From Gammaproteobacteria bacterium (lineage in GTDB: Bacteria > Pseudomonadota > Gammaproteobacteria > Steroidobacterales > BM003): a stretch of 9,697 nucleotides of DNA. A program made the position numbers and the translations under genes. How positions within the stretch are numbered: the first letter of the stretch is position 1; each line of letters opens with the position of its first letter. The notes beneath the pieces were generated by a model. It searched no databases. It saw only the letters and a program-made list of their open reading frames with translations, and was not told the DNA's origin. The stretch covers positions 1 to 9,697 of the forward strand of contig JAPHSC010000273.1 in assembly GCA_026193125.1 (NCBI GenBank), given 5' to 3'. Below, in pieces: positions 1 to 7,216 of this stretch.

Positions 1-15
1 AGGAAAAATTGATCT

Positions 16-741
16 ATGACTACCCAGCACAAGCCCGGCATCGCGGCAACCGGCCTCTCCGATGAAGCGGTGGCCTACTACCTGGAAACACACCCGGATT
101 TCTTTGAGCGGCATTCGGCCTTGCTGACTTCAATGAGTCTGAGTCATTTGAATTCAGGTTCCGCCGTGTCCCTGATAGAACGGCAGGTGGACTTGCTGCG
201 AGAGCGCAACCACAAGCTGGAACGCAAACTGACGGATCTCGTGGAAACCGCCAGGGGCAACGACGTGCTGGCCGAGAAAATTCACCGCATGGGACTGGGA
301 ATGCTGCGGGCAAACAGCCTGGAAAACTGCCTGGCCGCGGTGGAGACCAGTTTGCGCGAAGACTTCGCGTCGGACCAATCCATCCTGATCATTATTGATA
401 ACGACAGCCCTGCCCTGCAGTCCCTGGCGCAACAGGGTCGCTTTTTGAAAGTCACTCACATCGACAGCCCCGAGCTAAAAGGCTTTGACAGTCTGTTTGA
501 AAGTGGCCGGCCCCGTTGTGGTCAAGTCCGGGACTCCCTGCGTGACTTCATGTTTGGCCAGGGCACGGACGAAATTGGATCGGCGGCACTCATCCCCCTG
601 TACGATCAGCAACCCATCGGTATCCTGGCAGTCGGCAGCCTGAATGCCCGCCACTTCCATCCGGGTATGAGTACAGACTTCCTGTCGCGCCTGGGCGCCC
701 TGCTGAGCATGGCGCTGCAGCGGCACCTGGCGAATCTCTGA
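16..741 (+). CDS. DUF484 family protein (GAF-like domain)
   Basis: This 241-residue protein matches the DUF484 family, which is usually found just before xerC in gammaproteobacteria, often after dapF. What I see: an N-terminal helical part with the family pattern (YLETHPDFFERH near residues 22-33, then SLIERQVDLLRERN near 52-65), which probably forms a coiled coil to about residue 80. A GAF-like alpha/beta domain follows from about 90 to 238, with the typical end pattern GSAALIPLYD and GILAVGSLN. There are no signal peptide or membrane segments. The ATG at 16 is preceded by AGGA at 1-4. The molecular function is not established for this family. A sensory or regulatory role is inferred only from the GAF-like fold and its position by xerC. 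Length is normal for the family. Confidence 0.9.
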   Translation: MTTQHKPGIAATGLSDEAVAYYLETHPDFFERHSALLTSMSLSHLNSGSAVSLIERQVDLLRERNHKLERKLTDLVETARGNDVLAEKIHRMGLGMLRANSLENCLAAVETSLREDFASDQSILIIIDNDSPALQSLAQQGRFLKVTHIDSPELKGFDSLFESGRPRCGQVRDSLRDFMFGQGTDEIGSAALIPLYDQQPIGILAVGSLNARHFHPGMSTDFLSRLGALLSMALQRHLANL

Positions 742-907
742 TTCATTAACATGTGCCTCAGCTCTTGCAAATCCAGTCTTTATGGTGCCAATTTCCGCGC
801 TGGCCCCGCTACCCGGTCTACCTGGTGCCTTGAAACTGTATTTTTTCCCTCGCAATCTGACGAGCCCGGAATCAATCAAAGGTTCCCTGGACCAGATCGG
901 ATAGGAC
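742..907 (+). other. Intergenic gap before xerC
   Basis: These 166 bases separate two genes that usually lie close together. I see no convincing terminator or promoter. A TTGAAA at 830-835 could be a -35 element but has no good -10 partner. An imperfect inverted repeat at 811-826 (ACCCGG / CCTGGT) is not followed directly by a T run. A 56-codon open frame starts at an ATG at 751 and ends at a TGA at 919-921, overlapping the start of xerC by 14 bases. It has no Shine-Dalgarno sequence and its composition does not look like the neighbouring genes, so I do not call it a gene. Confidence 0.6.
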
Positions 908-1813
908 ATGCAAGAGGCTGATCAAGGCTGGATTCAGCGCTTCTTGTCCTACCTGCATCATGAGCGGCGTTACTCGCCACACACGATCAGCAATTACCAT
1001 CGGGATCTGCGTGCTCTGCTGGAGTTTTGCCGGCAGCAGGACATACAGAGCTGGCAGGATCTCGGCAGCTTCCAGGTTCGGCAATTTACCGCAGCCGGCC
1101 ATCGCAAGGGCCTGTCACCCCGAAGCCTGCAACGACAACTGTCGACCCTGCGAAGTTTTTTCCGCTATCTGAATCGCGAACACGTCATCAGCGCCAATCC
1201 GGCCGTCGAGGTACGCGCTCCGAAAGCGCCCAAGCGCCTTCCCAAGACCATGGATGTGGACATGATGGGCAGGTTGCTGGAAATGCCCCACAACGATCCC
1301 CTGTCAATACGCGACTGGGCCATCATGGAGCTGCTCTATTCCTCGGGTTTGCGCCTCGCGGAACTGGTCAGCCTGGACATGACCGATGTGGACCTGTCGG
1401 ACCGCACGGTGCGGGTCACCGGCAAGGGCAACAAGACACGCATAGTTCCGCTCGGAAGATTCGCCGGCGAGGCACTCGCCAAGTGGCTGCAGCAGCGTGC
1501 CAGCATGGCGGGAGCGGGAACCGCGCAGGCCATGTTCCTCAGTCAGCAGGGCCGGCGGATCAGTCACAGATCCGTGCAGGCAAGAGTGAAGCTTTGGGCC
1601 AAACGACAAGGCTTGCCGGTAGAGGTCAATCCGCACCTGTTTCGGCATTCCTTCGCCAGCCATCTGCTGGAGTCCAGCGGAGATCTGCGTGGCGTGCAGG
1701 AACTGCTGGGTCACGCAGATATCTCCACCACCCAGATCTACACGCACCTTGATTTTCAGCATCTAGCCCGCATATATGATCGTTCACACCCGCGCTCTAA
1801 GCGGCGCCGATAG
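908..1813 (+). CDS. xerC: Tyrosine recombinase XerC
   Basis: XerC acts with XerD at the dif site to resolve chromosome dimers at cell division. The 301-residue protein has the SAM-like N-terminal DNA-binding domain (about residues 6-92, with the family pattern ERRYSPHTISNYHRDL) and a complete tyrosine recombinase domain. All six catalytic positions are visible: Arg149 (SSGLRLAEL), Lys173 (TGKGNK), His243 and Arg246 (HLFRHSFA), His269 (LLGHA) and the nucleophile Tyr278 (IYTHLDF). XerC rather than XerD is supported by the upstream DUF484 gene and the HLDFQHLARIYD tail. An in-frame stop at 902-904 makes the ATG at 908 the earliest start. The Shine-Dalgarno sequence is weak: AGGA at 903-906 is too close, while GGAT at 899-902 is better placed. 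The gene lies 34 bases before hslV, and its 3' end may hold an hslV promoter. The protein ends in a very basic tail (RSKRRR). Confidence 0.95.
   Translation: MQEADQGWIQRFLSYLHHERRYSPHTISNYHRDLRALLEFCRQQDIQSWQDLGSFQVRQFTAAGHRKGLSPRSLQRQLSTLRSFFRYLNREHVISANPAVEVRAPKAPKRLPKTMDVDMMGRLLEMPHNDPLSIRDWAIMELLYSSGLRLAELVSLDMTDVDLSDRTVRVTGKGNKTRIVPLGRFAGEALAKWLQQRASMAGAGTAQAMFLSQQGRRISHRSVQARVKLWAKRQGLPVEVNPHLFRHSFASHLLESSGDLRGVQELLGHADISTTQIYTHLDFQHLARIYDRSHPRSKRRR
1748..1775 (+). promoter_or_regulatory. Candidate sigma-32 (heat-shock) promoter for hslVU
   Basis: CTTGATT at 1748-1754 resembles the sigma-32 -35 element CTTGAAA. CCGCATAT at 1768-1775 matches CCCCATNT at every fixed position but one. Counted from CTTGAT, the spacer is 14 bases, within the usual range. 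The predicted transcription start would be near 1782, about 65 bases before hslV. In Escherichia coli hslVU is a sigma-32 operon, so a promoter here is expected. Caution: the -35 part overlaps codons for the conserved XerC stretch HLDFQ, so part of the match follows from protein conservation. Confidence 0.38.
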
Positions 1814-1847
1814 TAAAGCGTAAATACCCAACAGCGGGGATTCGACC

Positions 1848-2411
1848 ATGGAGCAATTCAGAGGCACTACGATACTGGCCGTACGCAGGGGTAACACCGT
1901 TGCTATCGCCGGCGATGGCCAGGTGACCCTGGGTGATACCGTCATGAAGGGTAACGCGCGCAAGATCCGGCGTATTTACAATGACACGGTGCTGGCCGGA
2001 TTTGCCGGTGGCACGGCCGATGCGTTCACCCTGTTCGAGCGCTTTGAAGCCAAGCTGGAACAATATGGCAACCTGACCCGCGCGGCGATAGAACTGGCAA
2101 AGGACTGGCGCAGCGACAGAATGCTGCGCAGGCTCGAGGCACTGCTGTGTGTCGCCGATGCCCACTCCTTGTTCATCATTTCCGGCAATGGCGATGTGAT
2201 TGAACCTGAAGATGACTTGCTGGCTATAGGATCTGGCGCGTCCTATGCCAAGGCTGCGGCCAGAGCCCTGGTGCAGAATACCGAGCTGGATGCCAGGACC
2301 ATCGCGGAAAAGGCCATGAATATCGCCGCCGAAATCTGCGTTTACACCAACAAAAACATCATAATTGAAGAGCTGATCACCAAGGCGGGCGCCGGCGGCG
2401 CTGCCGACTGA
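1848..2411 (+). CDS. hslV: ATP-dependent protease peptidase subunit HslV (ClpQ)
   Basis: HslV is the N-terminal-threonine peptidase of the HslUV (ClpQY) protease, a cytoplasmic double hexameric ring related to proteasome beta subunits. The 187-residue protein shows the family start GTTILAVRRGN. The catalytic threonine is Thr7, so a six-residue leader (MEQFRG) must be removed, unlike E. coli, where only Met precedes it. Lys39 (in MKGNARK) corresponds to mature Lys33. The motif GFAGGTADAFTLFERFE is intact. The usual GSGG near the active site reads GSGA (128-131), keeping the serine (Ser129). The C-terminus carries a short extra tail (KAGAGGAAD). The ATG at 1848 has GGGGA at 1836-1840, seven bases upstream. 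hslU follows after 15 bases. Confidence 0.97.
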   Translation: MEQFRGTTILAVRRGNTVAIAGDGQVTLGDTVMKGNARKIRRIYNDTVLAGFAGGTADAFTLFERFEAKLEQYGNLTRAAIELAKDWRSDRMLRRLEALLCVADAHSLFIISGNGDVIEPEDDLLAIGSGASYAKAAARALVQNTELDARTIAEKAMNIAAEICVYTNKNIIIEELITKAGAGGAAD

Positions 2412-2426
2412 GGGCAGTAAAAAACC

Positions 2427-3764
2427 ATGTCACAGATGACCCCCAGAGAAATCGTCCAGGAACTGGACAAGCACATTGTCGGACAAGACGACGCCAAGCG
2501 CGCGGTAGCTATCGCCCTGCGCAATCGCTGGCGCCGTATGCAGTTGCCAGAGCAGCTGCGAGCCGAGATCACCCCGAAAAACATCCTGATGATTGGCCCC
2601 ACCGGGGTTGGCAAGACCGAAATCGCCCGCCGACTGGCTACCCTGGCCAAGGCACCCTTCATCAAGGTTGAGGCAACCAAGTTCACCGAGGTGGGCTATG
2701 TGGGCCGCGAGGTGGACAGCATCGTGCGTGACCTGGCCGATGTGGCAGTGAAACTGGTGCGCGAGGAAGAAACCGCCAAGGTGCGTATGCGCGCCGAGGA
2801 CGCTGCCGAGGACAGGATTCTCGACACCCTTCTGCCCACACCGCGCAGCACGGATCCAACGCAAGCAGACTCCGTGGGCGGCAGCGGCAGTGACACTCGC
2901 CAGAAGTTTCGAAAAATGCTGCGCGAGGGCAAGCTCGACGAACGTGAGATTGAGATCGAGACCCAGTCCATCCCCATGGGCGTGGAGATCATGGCTCCAC
3001 CGGGCATGGAGGAAATGAGCCATCAACTGCAGGGCCTTTTTCAGAATCTTTCAGGCAACAAGACTCGATCAAGGAAAATGCAGATCAAGGACGCCTTTAA
3101 GCTGCTGATTGAAGAAGAAGCCGCACGCATGGTGAATGAGGAAGACATCAAGCTACGCGCCATACGCGAAGTCGAAGAAAATGGCATCGTGTTTATCGAC
3201 GAACTGGACAAGGTGGCACGCCGGGCGGAGACACAGGGGGCAGATGTTTCGCGCGAGGGCGTACAGCGTGACCTACTGCCGCTGGTGGAAGGCTGCACCG
3301 TGAGCACCAAGTACGGTATGGTGCGCAGCGATCATATCCTGTTTATCGCCTCGGGCGCCTTTAACGTGGCCAAGCCATCGGACCTGATTCCCGAACTACA
3401 GGGACGTTTCCCCATCCGGGTAGAATTGCAGGCCCTGACCAGCGCGGATTTCGTGCGCATCCTGACCGAACCCGATGCATCCCTCACGGAACAATACAAC
3501 GCGCTGCTCAAAACCGAGGGTGTTTCCGTCACGTTCAGCGCCGATGGCGTGCGACGGATTGCCGAGGTGGCCTTCCAGGTAAATCAGAGCACCGAGAACA
3601 TCGGGGCCCGGCGCCTGCACACGGTAATGGAACGCCTGCTGGAAACCATCTCATTTGAGGCCTCGGACAAGTCCGGCCTGGAACTGGAGGTGGGTTGCGA
3701 GTACGTAGACGAGATGCTCGGGAAGCTGCTGGTCAACGAGGACCTGACCCGCTATATCCTGTAG
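2427..3764 (+). CDS. hslU: ATP-dependent protease ATPase subunit HslU (ClpY)
   Basis: HslU is the AAA+ unfoldase that recognises substrates and threads them into HslV. The 445-residue protein is close to the E. coli length (443). In order: N-terminal MTPREIVQELDKHIVGQ, Walker A GPTGVGKT (57-64), pore loop GYVG (90-93), the inserted I domain (about 110-243), Walker B VFIDELDK (255-262), the arginine-finger region LQGRFPIRVEL (324-334), sensor-2 GARRLHT (393-399), and the C-terminal end EDLTRYIL that docks into HslV. No key residue is missing. The start at 2427 fits the family N-terminus better than the ATG at 2436. The Shine-Dalgarno GAGGG (2410-2414) overlaps the hslV stop, which suggests translational coupling. 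The I domain holds a Ser/Gly-rich low-complexity piece (GGSGS, 151-155). Confidence 0.98.
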   Translation: MSQMTPREIVQELDKHIVGQDDAKRAVAIALRNRWRRMQLPEQLRAEITPKNILMIGPTGVGKTEIARRLATLAKAPFIKVEATKFTEVGYVGREVDSIVRDLADVAVKLVREEETAKVRMRAEDAAEDRILDTLLPTPRSTDPTQADSVGGSGSDTRQKFRKMLREGKLDEREIEIETQSIPMGVEIMAPPGMEEMSHQLQGLFQNLSGNKTRSRKMQIKDAFKLLIEEEAARMVNEEDIKLRAIREVEENGIVFIDELDKVARRAETQGADVSREGVQRDLLPLVEGCTVSTKYGMVRSDHILFIASGAFNVAKPSDLIPELQGRFPIRVELQALTSADFVRILTEPDASLTEQYNALLKTEGVSVTFSADGVRRIAEVAFQVNQSTENIGARRLHTVMERLLETISFEASDKSGLELEVGCEYVDEMLGKLLVNEDLTRYIL

Positions 3765-3789
3765 CATTCGCGGCACAGTGACCGAGGCC

Positions 3790-3794
3790 AAGGA
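3790..3794 (+). promoter_or_regulatory. Ribosome binding site that sets the DUF971 start
   Basis: AAGGA lies six bases before the ATG at 3801. The alternative TTG at 3795 would directly abut it, so ATG 3801 is the better start. Confidence 0.7.
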
Positions 3795-3800
3795 TTGCAT

Positions 3801-4169
3801 ATGCCGTATCAGAAGCAACTACCCACCGAGATCAAGCTGCACAGCCAGTCTAGAATCCTGGATGTGACGTTTGATGATGGCGTCAATTTTCGCCTGCCCT
3901 GCGAATTTCTTCGAGTATATTCGCCCTCGGCCGCAGTACGCGGCCACGGCCCCGGGCAAGAGGTCCTGCAGTTGAACAAGGAGCATGTCAACATCAAGGC
4001 CATAGAACCGGTAGGCATGTATGCAGTCAAACTGGTATTCGATGACGGTCATGATTCCGGCCTGTACAGCTGGCAGTACTTGTACGAGTTAGGTGAAGAA
4101 CAAGAGGAAAGATGGCAGGATTACCTGCAGCGGCTAAGCCAGGCTGGACACCAGCGCTCGGCACACTAA
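3801..4169 (+). CDS. DUF971 / GBBH-like N-terminal domain protein
   Basis: This 122-residue protein is a single DUF971 domain, the fold that forms the N-terminal part of gamma-butyrobetaine hydroxylase and is also found fused to Mrp/HCF101-type iron-sulfur carriers. What I see: a start IKLHSQSRILDVTFDDG, the conserved centre LPCEFLRVYSPSAAVRGHGP (about residues 32-51), and an end pattern MYAVKLVFDDGHDSGLYSW typical of the family. Only one cysteine is present, so the zinc site of gamma-butyrobetaine hydroxylase cannot form in the same way. No catalytic dioxygenase domain is attached. The gene sits 36 bases after hslU and 13 before ubiE. A DUF971 gene at this place is also known in Pseudomonas. 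Function unknown. A link to iron-sulfur or ubiquinone biology is inference from fusions and context only. Confidence 0.88.
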   Translation: MPYQKQLPTEIKLHSQSRILDVTFDDGVNFRLPCEFLRVYSPSAAVRGHGPGQEVLQLNKEHVNIKAIEPVGMYAVKLVFDDGHDSGLYSWQYLYELGEEQEERWQDYLQRLSQAGHQRSAH

Positions 4170-4182
4170 TTCGGGAAAATAT

Positions 4183-4935
4183 ATGCCCCACGAAAGCGGG
4201 AAAACCACCCATTTTGGCTATACCGAAGTTGATGAACAGGAAAAGCAGCGCCTCGTACGCGGCGTGTTCGATTCGGTAGCCACCAAATACGACGTCATGA
4301 ACGACCTCATGTCCATGGGCATGCACAGGTTGTGGAAAAGCTTCACCCTGGGGCAGACCGGCCTGCGGGCCGGCCAGGCGGCGCTGGACGTAGCCGGAGG
4401 AACCGGGGACCTGACCAAGGGCATGGCTCGCCAGGTAGGACAGGCTGGACACGTCATCCTGTCGGACATCAACCAGGCTATGTTGGAGCAAGGCCGCAAT
4501 CGACTGCTGGATGATGGCGTAGTGGGCAACGTCAGCTTCGTGCAAGCCAACGCCGAAGCGCTGCCTTTTGCGGATAACAGTTTCGACTGCATCACCATAG
4601 GTTTTGGCCTGCGCAACGTCACGCACAAGGAAAAGGCCCTGGCGTCCATGTTTCGTGCCCTGCGCCCGGGCGGGCAGTTAATGGTCCTGGAGTTTTCCAG
4701 GCCAGTCGCTGCACTGTCCCCTTTCTACGACCTGTATTCGTTCAAGGTGCTGCCTTTCATGGGTAAGTTGGTGGCCAATGACCCGGATAGCTACCGCTAC
4801 CTGGCCGAATCGATACGCAAACATCCGGATCAGGAAACCCTGCTGCGGATGATGAATGACGCAGGTTTTGAGCGCACTCGCTATCACAACCTCACCGGTG
4901 GCATCGTGGCTCTGCACAGGGGTTACAAATTCTGA
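4183..4935 (+). CDS. ubiE: Ubiquinone/menaquinone C-methyltransferase UbiE
   Basis: UbiE uses S-adenosylmethionine to C-methylate the benzoquinol ring in ubiquinone synthesis, and also demethylmenaquinol where menaquinone is made. The 250-residue class I methyltransferase shows the UbiE/COQ5 signature YDVMNDLMS (36-44), the SAM-binding motif LDVAGGTGDL (68-77), the acidic residue DIN (95-97), the post-motif QANAEALPF (121-129), FGLRNVTHKEKAL (141-153), RPGGQLMVLEFS (161-172) and the family end NLTGGIVALHRGYKF. The N-terminal FGYTEV motif is present. GGGA at 4173-4176 lies six bases before the ATG. The TGA overlaps the ubiJ ATG by one base (TGATG), a sign of translational coupling. No unusual residue was seen. 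Confidence 0.97.
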   Translation: MPHESGKTTHFGYTEVDEQEKQRLVRGVFDSVATKYDVMNDLMSMGMHRLWKSFTLGQTGLRAGQAALDVAGGTGDLTKGMARQVGQAGHVILSDINQAMLEQGRNRLLDDGVVGNVSFVQANAEALPFADNSFDCITIGFGLRNVTHKEKALASMFRALRPGGQLMVLEFSRPVAALSPFYDLYSFKVLPFMGKLVANDPDSYRYLAESIRKHPDQETLLRMMNDAGFERTRYHNLTGGIVALHRGYKF

Positions 4936-5573
4936 TGCCCCAGCGCATCCCCAGTTTGCCCGATGCCCTGCTCGCACCGCTGCAAGCACTGCTCAACCGC
5001 AATATCCAGGCGTCCACGCCGGCCAGGGATCTGCTCCCGCAACTGGCAGGCAAAGTGCTGGCTGTCTCCCTCAAGGGCAGCCCGCTGGCCCTGTACATGC
5101 AGTTCAACGACAGTGGCGCCGAACTGCGTTTTACCGCTACGGCGGATCCCGACGTCATTCTCACCGGGGGCCTGTTCGCGCTGGCCCGTTTGACCGGGGA
5201 CGATGCCAGCCTGGCGTTGCGCTCAGGCGAGGTGGACCTGCTCGGCGAGCCTGAACTGGCCGAGGCCATCCAGGCCCTGTTACAACATGCCCACCCCGAC
5301 TGGGAAGAGGAACTGTCCCGACTGATAGGTGATGTAGCGGCACACCAGGTCGGCAATTTTGCCCGCAGCCTGTTTGGCTGGGGACAGCAGGCCGGCGAAA
5401 GCATGCAACGCAATACGGCCGAATATCTGCAAGAAGAAAGCAGGGACCTGGTTGCACCGGCAGAGGCGCGGGAATATTGCGCCGGGGTGGATGATGTACG
5501 CGATGGCGTGGAACGTGCGGCAGCCAGGCTCGATCGACTTGAGCGGAATCTGCATGCCGGGCGGGATACCTGA
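4935..5573 (+). CDS. ubiJ: Ubiquinone biosynthesis accessory factor UbiJ (SCP2 domain)
   Basis: UbiJ is a lipid-binding accessory protein of the soluble Ubi complex, where it is thought to hold hydrophobic ubiquinone intermediates; it works with UbiK. The 212-residue protein carries an SCP2-like domain (about residues 15-118: LAGKVLAVSLKGSPLALYMQF, then DVILTGGLFALARL and LRSGEVDLLGEPELAEAIQ). A helical C-terminal half follows, ending in a charged stretch VDDVRDGVERAAARLDRLER that probably forms a coiled coil. Length is near the E. coli protein (about 200). The assignment rests on the domain plus the ubiE-ubiJ-ubiB order, which is conserved in gammaproteobacteria. The start overlaps the ubiE stop by one base, and ubiB starts two bases after its stop. 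Confidence 0.92.
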   Translation: MPQRIPSLPDALLAPLQALLNRNIQASTPARDLLPQLAGKVLAVSLKGSPLALYMQFNDSGAELRFTATADPDVILTGGLFALARLTGDDASLALRSGEVDLLGEPELAEAIQALLQHAHPDWEEELSRLIGDVAAHQVGNFARSLFGWGQQAGESMQRNTAEYLQEESRDLVAPAEAREYCAGVDDVRDGVERAAARLDRLERNLHAGRDT

Positions 5574-5575
5574 TC

Positions 5576-7216
5576 GTGTTAAGACCCTCGACCATCCTGC
5601 GCCTGCTGACCATCCAGCGTGTACTGCTGCGCTATGGTTTGGACGAGATAGTCACGGCCACGCATCTTTTCCGCCCCTTGCGTTATTTTTCTCCCGGCTG
5701 GTGGCGTCGCAATTCGCATGACGAATCCCTCGGCGTGCGCCTGCGCATGGCGCTGATCGAATTGGGCCCAATCTTTGTAAAGTTCGGCCAGTCCCTGTCT
5801 ACCCGGCCGGATCTGCTCCCCAAAGACGTGGCCATGGAACTGGCTCAACTGCAGGACAAGGTTCCACCATTTCCCTCTGAACAGGCCAGGGCCATCATCG
5901 AAGGCGCTTATGGCAAAGCGGTAACCGAGGTTTTTGCAAGCTTCGACACCGAGCCGCTGGCCGCGGCTTCCATCGCCCAGGTGCATACCGCCATCCTGAA
6001 AGACGGCAACAGTGTCATCGTCAAGGTCCTGCGCCCGAACGTGAAAAAGCGTATCGAGAGTGATATCGCCGTGCTTTATGCCATGGCCGGCCTGGCTGAG
6101 AGATTCTGGTCAGAAGGCAAGCGGCTGCATCCGGTGGAAGTGATTGCCGAATACGAGAAGACGACCCTGGACGAACTGGACCTGCTCAGGGAGGCGGCTA
6201 ACGCGGCCCAGTTACGACGAAACTTCGAGGGCTCCACCAAGTTATATGTGCCCGAGGTTCACTGGGACTATTGCCGCAAGAACGTGCTGGTCATGGAGCG
6301 TATACACGGCGTCCCGATTGCCGATATGGATAGCCTGCAGAAGCACAACGCCAACCTGAAAAGACTGGCCGACTATGGTGTGTACCTGTTTTTCACCCAG
6401 GTGTTCAGGCATAACTTCTTTCACGCCGACATGCACCCGGGCAATATTTTTGTCGACGTGACCAATCCCGACTACCCACGCTATATCGCCGTAGACTTCG
6501 GTATTGTCGGCACGCTGAATACTCGCGACCAGTATTACCTGGCCGAGAATTTCCTTGCCTTCTTCAACCGTGATTACTACCGCGTCGCGAAGTTGCACCT
6601 CGACTCGGGCTGGGTGCCAGCGGAGACGCGCCTGGACGAACTTGAGTCAGCATTCAGGACGGTATGCGAGCCGATTTTTGCAAAACCGCTGGCGGAGATC
6701 TCGTTTGGCCAGCTTCTGGTGCGTCTGTTCCAGACTGCGCGTCGCTTTAACATGGAAGTGCAACCGCAATTGATTCTGCTGCAAAAAACCCTGTTGCACA
6801 TCGAGGGGCTGGGCAGGCACCTGTACCCGCAGCTGGACTTGTGGGAGACAGGCAAGCCGATACTGGAAGAATGGATGAAGGACCGACTCAGCGGCGCCAA
6901 TGTGTTGGCCAGACTGCGCCAGCAACTGCCTGACCTTAACGAGACCCTGCAGGATGTACCCCAGTTGGTGCAGACCCTGGTGCAACAGGCCGCTGAAGGC
7001 CGTCTGAGTTTTACCGTAAGGGACCCGGCAATCAATGCATTGCGCAAGGAAGTCGCGGCCGCGGCCCGCTATCGTTACCTGGCCATGGCGGCCGGCGCGA
7101 CACTGATCGCGGGCGCCCTGTTGATCGGCATGGAAGTAAAGCCTGAGTGGCTGGGCTGGACCATCGGCGGTGCTGGCGCAGTAGCCCTGTTACTGGGCCG
7201 CCCACCAGCTGCCTAG
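5576..7216 (+). CDS. ubiB: Atypical kinase/ATPase UbiB
   Basis: UbiB (COQ8/ADCK family) is needed for ubiquinone synthesis; it has a protein-kinase-like fold with ATPase activity and is anchored in the inner membrane. The 546-residue protein contains the family KxGQ motif (KFGQ, 69-72), the alanine-rich loop LAAASIAQVH (128-137), the ATP-binding Lys150 (VIVKVLRP), the helix DELDLLREAANAAQLRRNF (199-217), the catalytic HADMHPGN (283-290) and the metal-binding DFG (307-309). Two membrane segments close the protein (about 501-519 and 524-541). The start is a GTG two bases after the ubiJ stop, with GGGA nine bases upstream. The stop TAG shares CTAG with the stop of the DUF2007 gene on the other strand. 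Length matches the family (E. coli 546). Confidence 0.97.
   Translation: MLRPSTILRLLTIQRVLLRYGLDEIVTATHLFRPLRYFSPGWWRRNSHDESLGVRLRMALIELGPIFVKFGQSLSTRPDLLPKDVAMELAQLQDKVPPFPSEQARAIIEGAYGKAVTEVFASFDTEPLAAASIAQVHTAILKDGNSVIVKVLRPNVKKRIESDIAVLYAMAGLAERFWSEGKRLHPVEVIAEYEKTTLDELDLLREAANAAQLRRNFEGSTKLYVPEVHWDYCRKNVLVMERIHGVPIADMDSLQKHNANLKRLADYGVYLFFTQVFRHNFFHADMHPGNIFVDVTNPDYPRYIAVDFGIVGTLNTRDQYYLAENFLAFFNRDYYRVAKLHLDSGWVPAETRLDELESAFRTVCEPIFAKPLAEISFGQLLVRLFQTARRFNMEVQPQLILLQKTLLHIEGLGRHLYPQLDLWETGKPILEEWMKDRLSGANVLARLRQQLPDLNETLQDVPQLVQTLVQQAAEGRLSFTVRDPAINALRKEVAAAARYRYLAMAAGATLIAGALLIGMEVKPEWLGWTIGGAGAVALLLGRPPAA

Noticed and set aside
811..845. Possible terminator after the DUF484 gene
   Set aside because: The inverted repeat ACCCGG/CCTGGT has a mismatch, and the T run at 841-846 is 14 bases too far downstream for an intrinsic terminator.
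830..858. Possible sigma-70 promoter before xerC (TTGAAA at 830-835)
   Set aside because: At a spacer of 17 the -10 position reads CAATCT, a poor match to TATAAT.
475..909. Open frame of 144 codons on the minus strand across the gap before xerC
   Set aside because: Most of it is antisense to the DUF484 gene, and the part in the gap shows no domain or start signal.
1027..1752. Open frame of 241 codons on the plus strand inside xerC
   Set aside because: It is a shifted frame of xerC, rich in Gly, Arg, Ala and Gln as expected for an out-of-frame reading of a GC-rich gene. xerC has all its catalytic residues in the other frame.
4027..4626. Long open frame of 199 codons on the minus strand over ubiE
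   Set aside because: It lies fully opposite well-supported genes (DUF971 and ubiE), resembles no family I know, and is explained by codon bias of the sense genes.
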